A DNA stretch of 64,000 bases, from contig NZ_NQLA01000001.1 of assembly GCF_002252705.1 (NCBI RefSeq), positions 62,001 to 126,000 on the forward strand, given 5' to 3'. The notes under the pieces are model-generated. The model searched no databases. It saw nothing but the letters and a program-made list of their open reading frames with translations, and had not been told where the DNA came from. How positions within the stretch are numbered: position 1 is the first letter of the stretch; each line of letters starts with the position of its first letter. The translations under genes were made by a program, and so were the position numbers. This document shows positions 25,094 to 33,150 of this stretch, piece by piece. The DNA is from Vulcanococcus limneticus LL (lineage in GTDB: Bacteria; Cyanobacteriota; Cyanobacteriia; PCC-6307; Cyanobiaceae).

Positions 25094-26764
25094 ATGGTTT
25101 CCACCGCTGCCACTTCCACGCCACCAGCCCCGGGTTCCTGGCTGCGCTATCTGGGCTGGAGCACCGACGCCAAGGTGATCGGCATCCAGTACATCGCCAC
25201 GGCCTTGATCTTTCTGCTGGTGGGGGGCTTTCTGGCGATGGTGATCCGCGGCGAACTGATCACCCCCGAGGCCGATCTGGTGGACCGCACGGTGTACAAC
25301 GCCCTGTACACGATGCACGGGACGATCATGCTGTTCCTGTTCATCTTTCCGGTGCTCAACGGGCTCAACAACCTGCTGGTGCCGCTGATGATTGGAGCGC
25401 CTGATATGGCCTTCCCCAGGCTGAATGCGGTGGCCTTCTGGATGGTGCCGGTGTTCGGGCTGATCCTGATGGCCAGTTTTCTGGTGCCGGGCGGGCCGGC
25501 AGCCTCGGGCTGGTGGTCCTACCCGCCGGTGAGCCTGCAGAACCCACTTGGCATCCTGCTCAACGGCCAGGCCCTCTGGATCCTGGCCGTAGCCCTCTCG
25601 GGCGTGTCGTCGATCATCGGCGCCCTGAATGTGGTCACCACGATCCTGCGGCTGCGGGCGCCGGGCATGGGCCTGTTCCGCATGCCGATCTTCTGCTGGA
25701 CGGCCCTCTCGGCCCAGCTGATCCAGTTGGCCGGGCTGCCCGTGCTCACCGGTGGGGCCGTGATGCTGCTGCTGGATCTGGTGGCGGGTACCTCCTTCTA
25801 CCGGCCTGAGGGGGGCGGGGATCCGGTGCTCTATCAGCACTTCTTCTGGTTCTATTCGCACCCGGCGGTCTATGTGATCATCCTGCCGATCTTCGGCGTG
25901 TTCTCCGAGCTGCTACCGGTGTATGCGCGCAAGCCGCTGTTCGGTTACACCGTCGTGGCGATCGCGTCGCTGGTGATCGTGGGGCTCAGCCTGATCGTGT
26001 GGGTGCACCACATGTTCCCCAGCGGCGTGGCCCAGTGGATGCGCGATCTGTTCATGGTCACCACCATGTTGATTGCCGTGCCCACGGGCATCAAGGTGTT
26101 CGCCTGGGTGGCCACCCTCTGGCGCGGCAAGATCCGCCTCACCTCGGCGATGCTCTTCGCTCTGGGGGGCATCGTGAATTTTGTGTTCGCCGGCATCACC
26201 GGCGTGATGCTTGCAACTGTGCCGATCGACATCCATGTGAACAACACCTATTTCGTGGTGGGGCATTTCCACTACGTGATCTACGGGGCCGCCACCATGG
26301 GGGTGTATGCCGCCATCTACCACTGGTTCGGCAAGTTCACCGGTCGCATGCTCTATGAGGGCCTGGGCAAGCTGCACTTCGTGCTCACCTTCATCGGCAC
26401 CAACCTCAACTTCCTGCCGATGCATCCCCTGGGTCTGATGGGCATGCCCCGGCGCGTGTCCAGTTATGACCCGGAATTCGCCTTCTGGAATGTGCTGGCC
26501 AGCCTGGGGGCCTTCATCCTGGGGGTGTCGATCATTCCCTTCCTGCTCAACCTGGTGAGTTCCCTGGTGCGCGGTGCCAAGGCTCCAGCCAACCCCTGGA
26601 ATGCCATCGGCCTGGAATGGCTGCTGCCCTCGCCGCCGCCGGCCGAGAACTTCGAGGAGCACATCCCCACGGTGCTGCGGGGTCCCTACGGGTATGGCAG
26701 TGGCGAGCCGCTGGTGGAGCACCAGGAGCGTTACGAGCAGGCCCTGCGGGAGGTGGCGGCATGA
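25094..26764 (+). CDS. ctaD: Haem-copper oxidase subunit I (ARTO type)
   Basis: A 556-aa polytopic protein with all haem and CuB ligands visible: MHGTIMLFLF (low-spin haem His), FWFYSHPAVYVIILP (CuB His and the cross-linked Tyr), WVHHMF (two CuB His) and VVGHFHYVIYG (high-spin and low-spin haem His). It is the catalytic subunit reducing O2 to water. ATG 25094 is 4 bp after the ctaC stop; an in-frame ATG at 25067 overlaps ctaC and was rejected. Confidence 0.93.
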   Translation: MVSTAATSTPPAPGSWLRYLGWSTDAKVIGIQYIATALIFLLVGGFLAMVIRGELITPEADLVDRTVYNALYTMHGTIMLFLFIFPVLNGLNNLLVPLMIGAPDMAFPRLNAVAFWMVPVFGLILMASFLVPGGPAASGWWSYPPVSLQNPLGILLNGQALWILAVALSGVSSIIGALNVVTTILRLRAPGMGLFRMPIFCWTALSAQLIQLAGLPVLTGGAVMLLLDLVAGTSFYRPEGGGDPVLYQHFFWFYSHPAVYVIILPIFGVFSELLPVYARKPLFGYTVVAIASLVIVGLSLIVWVHHMFPSGVAQWMRDLFMVTTMLIAVPTGIKVFAWVATLWRGKIRLTSAMLFALGGIVNFVFAGITGVMLATVPIDIHVNNTYFVVGHFHYVIYGAATMGVYAAIYHWFGKFTGRMLYEGLGKLHFVLTFIGTNLNFLPMHPLGLMGMPRRVSSYDPEFAFWNVLASLGAFILGVSIIPFLLNLVSSLVRGAKAPANPWNAIGLEWLLPSPPPAENFEEHIPTVLRGPYGYGSGEPLVEHQERYEQALREVAA

Positions 26765-27396
26765 CCAGCACCAGTGCCGGTGCGGCCCCCGGCGAGGCCG
26801 GCGGCCCAGGCCAGAACCTTGGCCCAGGCGAGGCCTCCAGCACCGGCCATCACGCGCACCCTGACCACAGCCTCACCGGCTTTGTGCTGTTCCTCGCCTC
26901 CGAGAGCCTGGTGTTCCTGGCCTTCTTCGCCGGCTACGCGGTGCTGAAGAACGGCGCCCTCAGCTGGTACCCCGCCGGGGTGGAGGGGCTGGAGTGGCGC
27001 GAGCCGCTGCGCTATACGGCGGTGCTGCTCTCCAGCTCGGGCACCATCGCCCTGGCGGAGCACTTCCTGGCACGCGGCCGGCTGGGGCTGTTCCGCGGCT
27101 TCTGGCTGCTGACGATGGCGATGGGGGCCGTGTTCCTGGCCGGGCAGGTGCTCGAGTGGCGCGGCCTGGCCTTCGGCTTCACCGATGGCGTCTTTGCCAA
27201 TCTCTTCTATCTGCTCACCGGTTTCCATGGCCTGCATGTGGCGGCCGGCATCGTGCTGATGGGCGTGACGCTGGCGCGCTCCTTCACCCCCAGTGCCGGC
27301 GGCGGCCACAAGGGTCTGCAGGCTGCAGGCCTGTTCTGGCACTTCGTGGATGTGATCTGGGTGGTGCTGTTCCTGCTGCTCTACGTGTGGCGGTAG
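26761..27396 (+). CDS. ctaE: Haem-copper oxidase subunit III
   Basis: 211 aa with a Gly/Ala/His-rich N-terminus and five helices. Subunit III marks are FLASESLVFLAFFAGYAVL, LEWRGLAF and FHGLHVAAGIVLM, ending with AGLFWHFVDVIWVVLFLLLYV. It overlaps ctaD by 4 bp (ATGA), which indicates translational coupling. It completes the oxidase core. Confidence 0.92.
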   Translation: MTSTSAGAAPGEAGGPGQNLGPGEASSTGHHAHPDHSLTGFVLFLASESLVFLAFFAGYAVLKNGALSWYPAGVEGLEWREPLRYTAVLLSSSGTIALAEHFLARGRLGLFRGFWLLTMAMGAVFLAGQVLEWRGLAFGFTDGVFANLFYLLTGFHGLHVAAGIVLMGVTLARSFTPSAGGGHKGLQAAGLFWHFVDVIWVVLFLLLYVWR

Positions 27397-27398
27397 CC

Positions 27399-28919
27399 AT
27401 GATCATCGACGACCGCTCCTACGACGTTCTGATCATCGGCAGCGGCGCTGCTGGTGGCACCCTGGCCGGCGCGCTAGCCGCCAGCGGTCGCTCCGTGCTG
27501 CTGCTGGAGCGCGGCGGCGTGATGGCCCTGGCGGACCAGAACGTGGCCGATGTCGACCTGTTCCGCAAGGATCGCTACCACTACGGCGAGCAGTGGTTCG
27601 GCCCGGACGGTGACCCCTTCGCTCCCCAGACCGTGTACGCCATCGGCGGCAACACCAAGATCTGGGGAGGCGTGTTGGAGCGGATGCGCGAGCGGGAGTT
27701 CGGCCCCCTGGCCCTGCAGGAGGGGCCGGTGCCGAGCTGGGAGCTCAGCTACGCCGACTTCGCCCCGTACTACGACCGGGCCGAGGCCCTCTACCGGGTG
27801 CATGGCCAGGCCGGCAGCGACCCCACGGCGCCGCCTCGCAGCGGTCCCTTCCCGCTGCAGCCCCGACCCCTCGATCCGCTGATGGCGGAGCTGCGTGGCG
27901 CCCTGGAGCGGGCCGGCACCCATCCCCACCCGCTACCCCTGAGCTGGAGCACGTCGGCGCTGGATCCCACGGGCGATGCGGAGCTGTTCGGGGTGGATCT
28001 GGCCCGCGCCAGCACCAACCCCACGGTCACGGTGCGGGAGCGGGCCCGGGTGCGCCGCCTGCACGTGAACCCCAGCGGCCGGGAGGTGCGGGGGGTGGAG
28101 GCGGAGATCGATGGTCAGCGCTGGCTGTTCAGCGCCCAGCTGGTGGTGCTGGCGGCCGGCGCGATCAACAGCGCCGAGATCCTGCTGCGCTCCGCCAACG
28201 ACCGCCATCCCCAGGGCCTGGCCAACGGTTCGGGCCAGGTCGGCCGCAACCTGATGAAGCCCCAGCTCACGGCCATCCTGCAGCGGGCCGCCGTAGCCAA
28301 CAGCGGCCGTGAGGCCCGCTGCCTCGGTGTGCACGACTACTACTGGGGCGATCAGAACGTGTCGTTTCCGCTGGGGGCGATCCAGAGCGGCGGCGGTGTC
28401 CTGCAGGATCCGCTGTTCGCCGAGTCGCCGCCGGTGCTCTCGCTGGTGACGCGGCTGCTGCCCAACGCCGCGCTGGAACGGCTGGCGGGGCGCTCGATCT
28501 GCTGGTGGGCCAGCAGCCCCGTGCGGCCCGATCCCGCCAACCGGCTGACGCTGCGGGGCGAGAGCCTGCAGATCGACTACACCGCCAACAACCGCGAGGC
28601 CCACGACCGGCTTGTCTACCGCTGGCTCGACACCCTGGAGGCGGTGGAGGCCGATCCCCTCAACCGGGCGGTGCAGCCCTTCCCGATCCACCCCCGCGGC
28701 GAGGCGCCGCTCTCGGCGATCGGCCAGGTGTGCGGCACCTGCCGCATGGGCTCGGACCCCGCCAGCTCCGTGGTCAACCTGCAGGGGCAATGCCACGAGC
28801 TGGCCAATCTCTACATCGCCGACTCCAGTACCTTCCCCAGCCTTCCGGGGGTGGGGATCGGCCTCACCGTGATCGCCCAGGCCCTGCGCCTGGCCGATCA
28901 CGTGCAGGCCCTGATCTGA
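27399..28919 (+). CDS. GMC-family FAD oxidoreductase linked to the oxidase operon
   Basis: A 506-aa flavoprotein: Rossmann FAD motif VLIIGSGAAGGTLAGALAASG near residues 9-29, the GMC substrate-side segment YAIGGNTKIWGGVLERM, and the C-terminal GMC_oxred_C region with CGTCRMGSD and NLYIADSSTFPSLPGVGIGLT. It starts 2 bp after ctaE, so it belongs to the operon. GMC enzymes oxidise alcohols or sugars; the proximity suggests that electrons could pass to quinone and then to the oxidase, but substrate and acceptor are unknown. Confidence 0.85.
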   Translation: MIIDDRSYDVLIIGSGAAGGTLAGALAASGRSVLLLERGGVMALADQNVADVDLFRKDRYHYGEQWFGPDGDPFAPQTVYAIGGNTKIWGGVLERMREREFGPLALQEGPVPSWELSYADFAPYYDRAEALYRVHGQAGSDPTAPPRSGPFPLQPRPLDPLMAELRGALERAGTHPHPLPLSWSTSALDPTGDAELFGVDLARASTNPTVTVRERARVRRLHVNPSGREVRGVEAEIDGQRWLFSAQLVVLAAGAINSAEILLRSANDRHPQGLANGSGQVGRNLMKPQLTAILQRAAVANSGREARCLGVHDYYWGDQNVSFPLGAIQSGGGVLQDPLFAESPPVLSLVTRLLPNAALERLAGRSICWWASSPVRPDPANRLTLRGESLQIDYTANNREAHDRLVYRWLDTLEAVEADPLNRAVQPFPIHPRGEAPLSAIGQVCGTCRMGSDPASSVVNLQGQCHELANLYIADSSTFPSLPGVGIGLTVIAQALRLADHVQALI

Positions 28920-28974
28920 GCGCGGCACGCCGGGCCCGGGCTGGCCATGCTGCAGGCATTGCGCGGCCCCAGCG

Positions 28975-29715
28975 ATGTCCAGCCTCTCCCCGGAACAGGC
29001 CCTGGTGCTCACCGCCATCGAGCGCTTCCTGGCCGACCCCGACCTGGTGGCAGACCAGGACGGGGGCGATGACGGTCGGGGCGGTGGCGGTGGGGATGGC
29101 GACGTGCTCGAGGCGATTGCCCTGGCCCTCACGGCGGTGCTGCCCGTCGAGGCGATCGAGCAGGCGATCACCAGCCTGCTGGCCAGCCATGGCGCGGAGC
29201 TGGATGACGACATCCAGCAGGTGCTCGAGGCCCTGCTCGGCGCGATCGAGCGTGACGACAGCGATCTGGAGGCTGATCCCGGGTCCGACTCCGGCCCCGA
29301 TGCCGGCGAGTCGGCGCTGCAGCGCTCCCTGGCTGGTCAGGCGGCCGCGCTGGAGGCCAATGCCCTTGATGGCAACTGCCTGCTGGTGTGGGACGAGCAG
29401 CTGAGCCCGCCCCTGCAGGAGCTGGAGATCCTCGACCTTCTCGATGAGTACCCCTGCCGCGGCGATGGGGCCCGCTGGAGCCCGGAAGACTTCGTGGTGC
29501 TGCTGGAGGCCAAGAGCCGCCTCTGGCAGCAGACGATGGCGGCGCTGGAGATCTTTGCGGAGCGTCCCGAGAGTCGATCCAACGCGGCCACGATGCTGGC
29601 GGTGGTGCCCACGGACCCCGAGCGGCCGATCGAGCTGATGGAGGTGCTGGTGCCGCTCACCGGCCTGGCCTGGGCCGCGGAGGAGAGCGGATCGGCAGCG
29701 GAGCCTCAGGCCTGA
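28975..29715 (+). CDS. Acidic hypothetical protein (246 aa)
   Basis: An acidic, soluble protein with a low-complexity Gly/Asp stretch (near residues 28-43) and another Asp/Gly-rich linker near 98-112, separating helical segments (VLEAIALALTAVLPVEAIEQAITSLL, DIQQVLEALLGAIERD) from a C-terminal domain containing WDEQLSPPLQELEILDLLDE. Family not recognised. It is convergent with, and overlaps by 10 bp, the GGDEF gene. Confidence 0.65.
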   Translation: MSSLSPEQALVLTAIERFLADPDLVADQDGGDDGRGGGGGDGDVLEAIALALTAVLPVEAIEQAITSLLASHGAELDDDIQQVLEALLGAIERDDSDLEADPGSDSGPDAGESALQRSLAGQAAALEANALDGNCLLVWDEQLSPPLQELEILDLLDEYPCRGDGARWSPEDFVVLLEAKSRLWQQTMAALEIFAERPESRSNAATMLAVVPTDPERPIELMEVLVPLTGLAWAAEESGSAAEPQA

Positions 29716-31718
29716 ATCGGGATCACCCGGTCGCGGCCACGGCCCTTGCCCGTATACATGGCGCCATCGGCCCGGGCGATCAGTGCATCCACCGACTCGC
29801 CGCCCTGGGCCACCGCCACCCCGATCGTGGTGGTGATGGCCAGGGGCCCGGCAACGGTGGGGATCGGCTCGGCAACGGCCTTGCGGATCTTCTCGGCGAT
29901 CTGTACGGCGTTGTCCAGACCTTGCACGCCTTCGAGTACCACCAGCAGCTCATCGCCGCCAAGGCGGCCGGCCAGATCGCCGGCGCGCAGGCAGCCGCCG
30001 ATCCGCCTGGCCACCCCGCGCAGCAGGTCGTCGCCGGCGGCATGGCCGTGCTGGTCGTTGATGGCCTTGAAGTGATCCAGATCGCAGAACAGCACGGCCG
30101 TGCGGGAGCCGGTGCGGGGCTGTTGCCGCACGATCGTGTTGATCCGGTTGGTCACCTCCTGGCGGTTGAGCAGGCCGGTGAGGGGACCTCTGGCGGCGCG
30201 GCGGGCCAGCTGTTCTTGCTGGCGCCGGCGCTCGGTCACATCGAAGCAGTAGCCGATGTAGCCGCCGAAGACTCCATCGAGGCCCGTGAAGGGAATGCCG
30301 TTGTCGGAGATCCAGCGATACTCGCCGTCGTGGCGGCGCAGCCGGTACTCCATCACGAAGGAGCGTCGCTCTGCGAAGGCCTCCAGGTAGATCTGCAGGC
30401 AGCCCGCCAGATCGTCCGGGTGGACCCCCTCGGTCCAGCCGTTGCCCACCTCCTGCTCCAGCGTGCGGCCGGTGAAGGCCAGCCAGGTGGCGTTGAACCA
30501 GTCGCAGAGGCCATCGAGGCCGGCGCGCCAGATCAGCGCAGGGGCGTCGTTGAGCAGCTGCAGGTAGAACGTCGCGGCCCGCTCCCGCTCCCCCTCCACC
30601 CGCTTGAGCTCGCTGATGTCCGTGATCTGCAGGATGGTGGTGCTCACCCCACCGTCCGCGTCGCGGATGCAGCTCACCGAGAGATCTCCCCACACCGGCG
30701 GGCCATCAGGGCGGCGGAACCGGGCCGTCAGCCGGTAGCTGTTGCGCCGGTTGGCCTCCATGTCGCGGCGCAGCGGCTGTTCCGCCGCCAGATCCTCTGG
30801 ATCGATCAGGTCACTCCAGCTGGTTTGCATCAGCTGCTTGGGCTCGCGGCCCAGGAACTGGCAGAGGGCCGGATTCACCCGCAGGATCGCTCCGCCGGGA
30901 TCGAGCAGGGCGTTGCCCACGGCGGCGTTGTCCATCGCCATCCGGAAGAGCTGCTCGGCCTGGGCCCGGGCCAGGCGGGCCTCCACCGCTGCGTGCACGT
31001 CGCGGCAGCTGCCGACGCGGGCGATCACCCGGCCCTCGCCATCGAGCACGGGCTTGATGGCCACGGAGGCCCAGCGCCTCTCGCCGCTGGCCGTGCGCAG
31101 CCGCAGCTCGCAGCTGATCGGACGGCCCGCCAGGATCTGCTCGGTGGCCTGCTGCAGTCGCGGCAGGTCCGCCGGCTCGATGAACTCGGCGGCGGAGCGG
31201 CCCACCAGCTGCTCCGGTTCGCAGCCCAGCAGGCTGCGGGACGCGGGCGACACCCACTCGAACACCGCCTCCGGCGTGGAGCGGAAGATCATGTCCGCGG
31301 AGTTGTCCAGCAGCAGCTGGTACTGGTCCTTGGTGGCCCTGAGCTCCCGCTCGCTCTGGCGCCGCCGCGCGGCCACGACGACCGCCATCAGGCCCACACC
31401 CGTCAGACCCACCAGCCTGGAGAGAAAATCGAGCGAGGGGAAAAAGGCCCAGTGGATCCCTGAGGCCAGCGACAGGGCCAGGGCCAGGGCCCCCATCACC
31501 AGCACCCTGATCGGGGAGGCAAAGGCCGCCGCCAGCACCACCGGCAGCCAGTAATAGGGCAGAACGACGATGTCGCGGGGCAGCACCAGATCCGCCAGGA
31601 ACAGGCCGATCAGCGCCAGCGCCAGCAGCACCCAGCCGCTCTGCTGGTCCAGCGGGATTGGCCGCGGTGGGACGTGGCGATCGGGTTCCCTGTTGGTGCC
31701 GGCTCCGAGCAGTGCCAC
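29706..31718 (-). CDS. Membrane-anchored multi-PAS diguanylate cyclase (GGDEL variant)
   Basis: About 670 aa. It has N-terminal hydrophobic helices (WVLLALALIGLFLADLVLP, PYYWLPVVLAAAF, LVMGALALALSLASG), a short coiled linker, three PAS-type segments (starting near DQYQLLLDNSADMIFRS, LFRMAMDNAAVGNALLD and FYLQLLNDAPALIWRAG) and a C-terminal GGDEF domain (TGLLNRQEV, DLDHFKAINDQHGH). The active-site motif reads GGDEL instead of GGDEF/GGEEF, and an upstream RAGD is in the right place for the product-inhibition I-site. No ATG precedes the helices; GTG 31718 is a provisional start. It is divergent from the MarC-like gene. Confidence 0.82.
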   Translation of the reverse strand: MALLGAGTNREPDRHVPPRPIPLDQQSGWVLLALALIGLFLADLVLPRDIVVLPYYWLPVVLAAAFASPIRVLVMGALALALSLASGIHWAFFPSLDFLSRLVGLTGVGLMAVVVAARRRQSERELRATKDQYQLLLDNSADMIFRSTPEAVFEWVSPASRSLLGCEPEQLVGRSAAEFIEPADLPRLQQATEQILAGRPISCELRLRTASGERRWASVAIKPVLDGEGRVIARVGSCRDVHAAVEARLARAQAEQLFRMAMDNAAVGNALLDPGGAILRVNPALCQFLGREPKQLMQTSWSDLIDPEDLAAEQPLRRDMEANRRNSYRLTARFRRPDGPPVWGDLSVSCIRDADGGVSTTILQITDISELKRVEGERERAATFYLQLLNDAPALIWRAGLDGLCDWFNATWLAFTGRTLEQEVGNGWTEGVHPDDLAGCLQIYLEAFAERRSFVMEYRLRRHDGEYRWISDNGIPFTGLDGVFGGYIGYCFDVTERRRQQEQLARRAARGPLTGLLNRQEVTNRINTIVRQQPRTGSRTAVLFCDLDHFKAINDQHGHAAGDDLLRGVARRIGGCLRAGDLAGRLGGDELLVVLEGVQGLDNAVQIAEKIRKAVAEPIPTVAGPLAITTTIGVAVAQGGESVDALIARADGAMYTGKGRGRDRVIPIQA

Positions 31719-31880
31719 CGCCTCCAGCGGTTGTCCGTTCCACTCTGGTGCGGATCGGCATGGATGGGCAGCCCGCAAGCTGAGGTAGTCACCGACCGAT
31801 GGAGAGTCCGCCAGTGGCAGGCGCTCCACCTGGGCGCCCCCGGGGATACGGTGCGGGCAGCGGCGCCTGACGGCACGGCC

Positions 31881-32474
31881 ATGGCCCTGATCAACACCGC
31901 CGTGGGCCTGCTGGCGATCAGTTCGCCGATCGGCGCGCTGCCAGTGGTGGCCAAGGCTGCCGGAGGCGAACCCGGCCGGGTGCGGCGGATCAGCCGGCTG
32001 GCGGTGCTGACCTTTCTGTTCACGCTGCTGGCGGCCTGCTGGTGGGGTCAGGCTCTGCTGGATCTGTTCGCGATCAGCCTCGATTCCTTCCGCGTGGCCG
32101 GTGGCCTGATCCTGCTGCCCATTGGCCTGCGGCTGATCGAAGGCCTGGAGGTGGGCCACCCGGAGGTCGACAACGACGCCGGTACGGTCGGGGTGGTGCC
32201 GATCGGGATGCCGCTGCTGGCCGGCCCCGGCGCCATCTCCCTGGTGGTGGCCGATGCGCCGCAGGCGTGGATCGGCCGTCTGGCCCTGAGCGGGATCATC
32301 GCCCTGCTGGCCCTCGGGATCTATCTGGTGCTGCTGGTATCGATGCCGCTGCGGCGGGCCCTGGGGGAACTGCAGGAGAAGGTGATCAGCCGCCTGATGG
32401 GGCTGCTGCTCAGCGCCATTGCTGTGCAGATGCTGGTGAACGGCCTCAAGGGCTGCTTTCCGGCGCTGGCCTGA
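31881..32474 (+). CDS. MarC/UPF0056-family membrane protein
   Basis: A 197-aa protein with six hydrophobic helices and MarC-family marks: LLAISSPIGALPVV near the N-terminus, FRVAGGLILLPIGLRLI, VPIGMPLLAGPGAISLV and the C-terminal RLMGLLLSAIAVQMLVNGL. The biochemical function of MarC proteins is not established. ATG 31881 starts at the first helix. Confidence 0.82.
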   Translation: MALINTAVGLLAISSPIGALPVVAKAAGGEPGRVRRISRLAVLTFLFTLLAACWWGQALLDLFAISLDSFRVAGGLILLPIGLRLIEGLEVGHPEVDNDAGTVGVVPIGMPLLAGPGAISLVVADAPQAWIGRLALSGIIALLALGIYLVLLVSMPLRRALGELQEKVISRLMGLLLSAIAVQMLVNGLKGCFPALA

Positions 32475-32518
32475 GGCTCACGCCCAGCCGACAGGTCCGA
32501 CGGGGTGATTGCCGACAC

Positions 32519-32588
32519 GTGGCACCAAGACCGTGGCGCCAAGACCTTGCTGCCAAGACCGTGCCGCCGACAGCGTGCCGCCGGCACG
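32519..32588 (+). repeat. 14-bp tandem repeat, five imperfect units
   Basis: Units starting at 32519, 32533, 32547, 32561 and 32575 follow the pattern GTGGCNCCAAGACC, degrading towards the right. The surrounding 32475-32747 gap holds nothing else that I can identify. Confidence 0.75.
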
Positions 32589-32747
32589 GCGAGGTAGAGG
32601 CCCTGCCGGGAAACCCCAGGGCGTCGAGACCATCCACCGCGGGGGTTGGTGCTGCTGATCGGTCTGGCGGCCAGGAGGGGGCCAGGCCCCTGGGGCAGCG
32701 GCTGTTCGGCTTGGAAGTTCTGAGGTGCTGAGGCCGTTCCCCTGCCC

Positions 32748-32951
32748 TCAGCCGCCCTCGCCCGGAAACTCGGCCGGCTGGGCCAGGGCCTCGAACAGCT
32801 CGGCCAGCACCCCCTGCATCCCCGCCTGCAGGCGGCAGCCCGGAACGGCCTCGGAGGCCACCAGCAACAGGGCGCAGGCATCGGCCAGGGCCGCGGCCTC
32901 CTCGGCGTTGAAGGCCAGCAGGTGCTGGCCCCTCCACTGGCTCGCCCTCAC
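32748..32951 (-). CDS. Small conserved-looking hypothetical protein (67 aa)
   Basis: A 67-codon frame with ATG start and balanced composition: HLLAFNAEEAAALADACALL, VASEAVPGCRLQAGMQGVLA, ELFEALAQP. It is helical and soluble with one Cys pair spread over the protein. It looks like a genuine small cyanobacterial protein, but the family was not identified. It is divergent from the glycosidase gene with about 200 bp between them. Confidence 0.55.
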   Translation of the reverse strand: MRASQWRGQHLLAFNAEEAAALADACALLLVASEAVPGCRLQAGMQGVLAELFEALAQPAEFPGEGG

Positions 32952-33150
32952 TGGACCCTCGTTGCGATCTCCGTCATGTCGCTGCCTCCAGCGCCGGGGT
33001 GGAAGGAGCCTGGGCGGCAGCTGTGTCTGGCCGCTGACTGCGAGGGCCGCGGTTGCGACTGGATGTGACCGCCGATCCCCAGCCCGGGGCCATGGCCCAT
33101 GGTTTGCCGCCGGAGGCCATGCCTACGGTGCTGGTGTGTGCCGCCCTGCC

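Noticed and set aside
31719-32159. Upstream extension of the PAS-GGDEF frame
   Set aside because: It runs antisense into the MarC-like gene, has low-complexity composition and lacks any domain.
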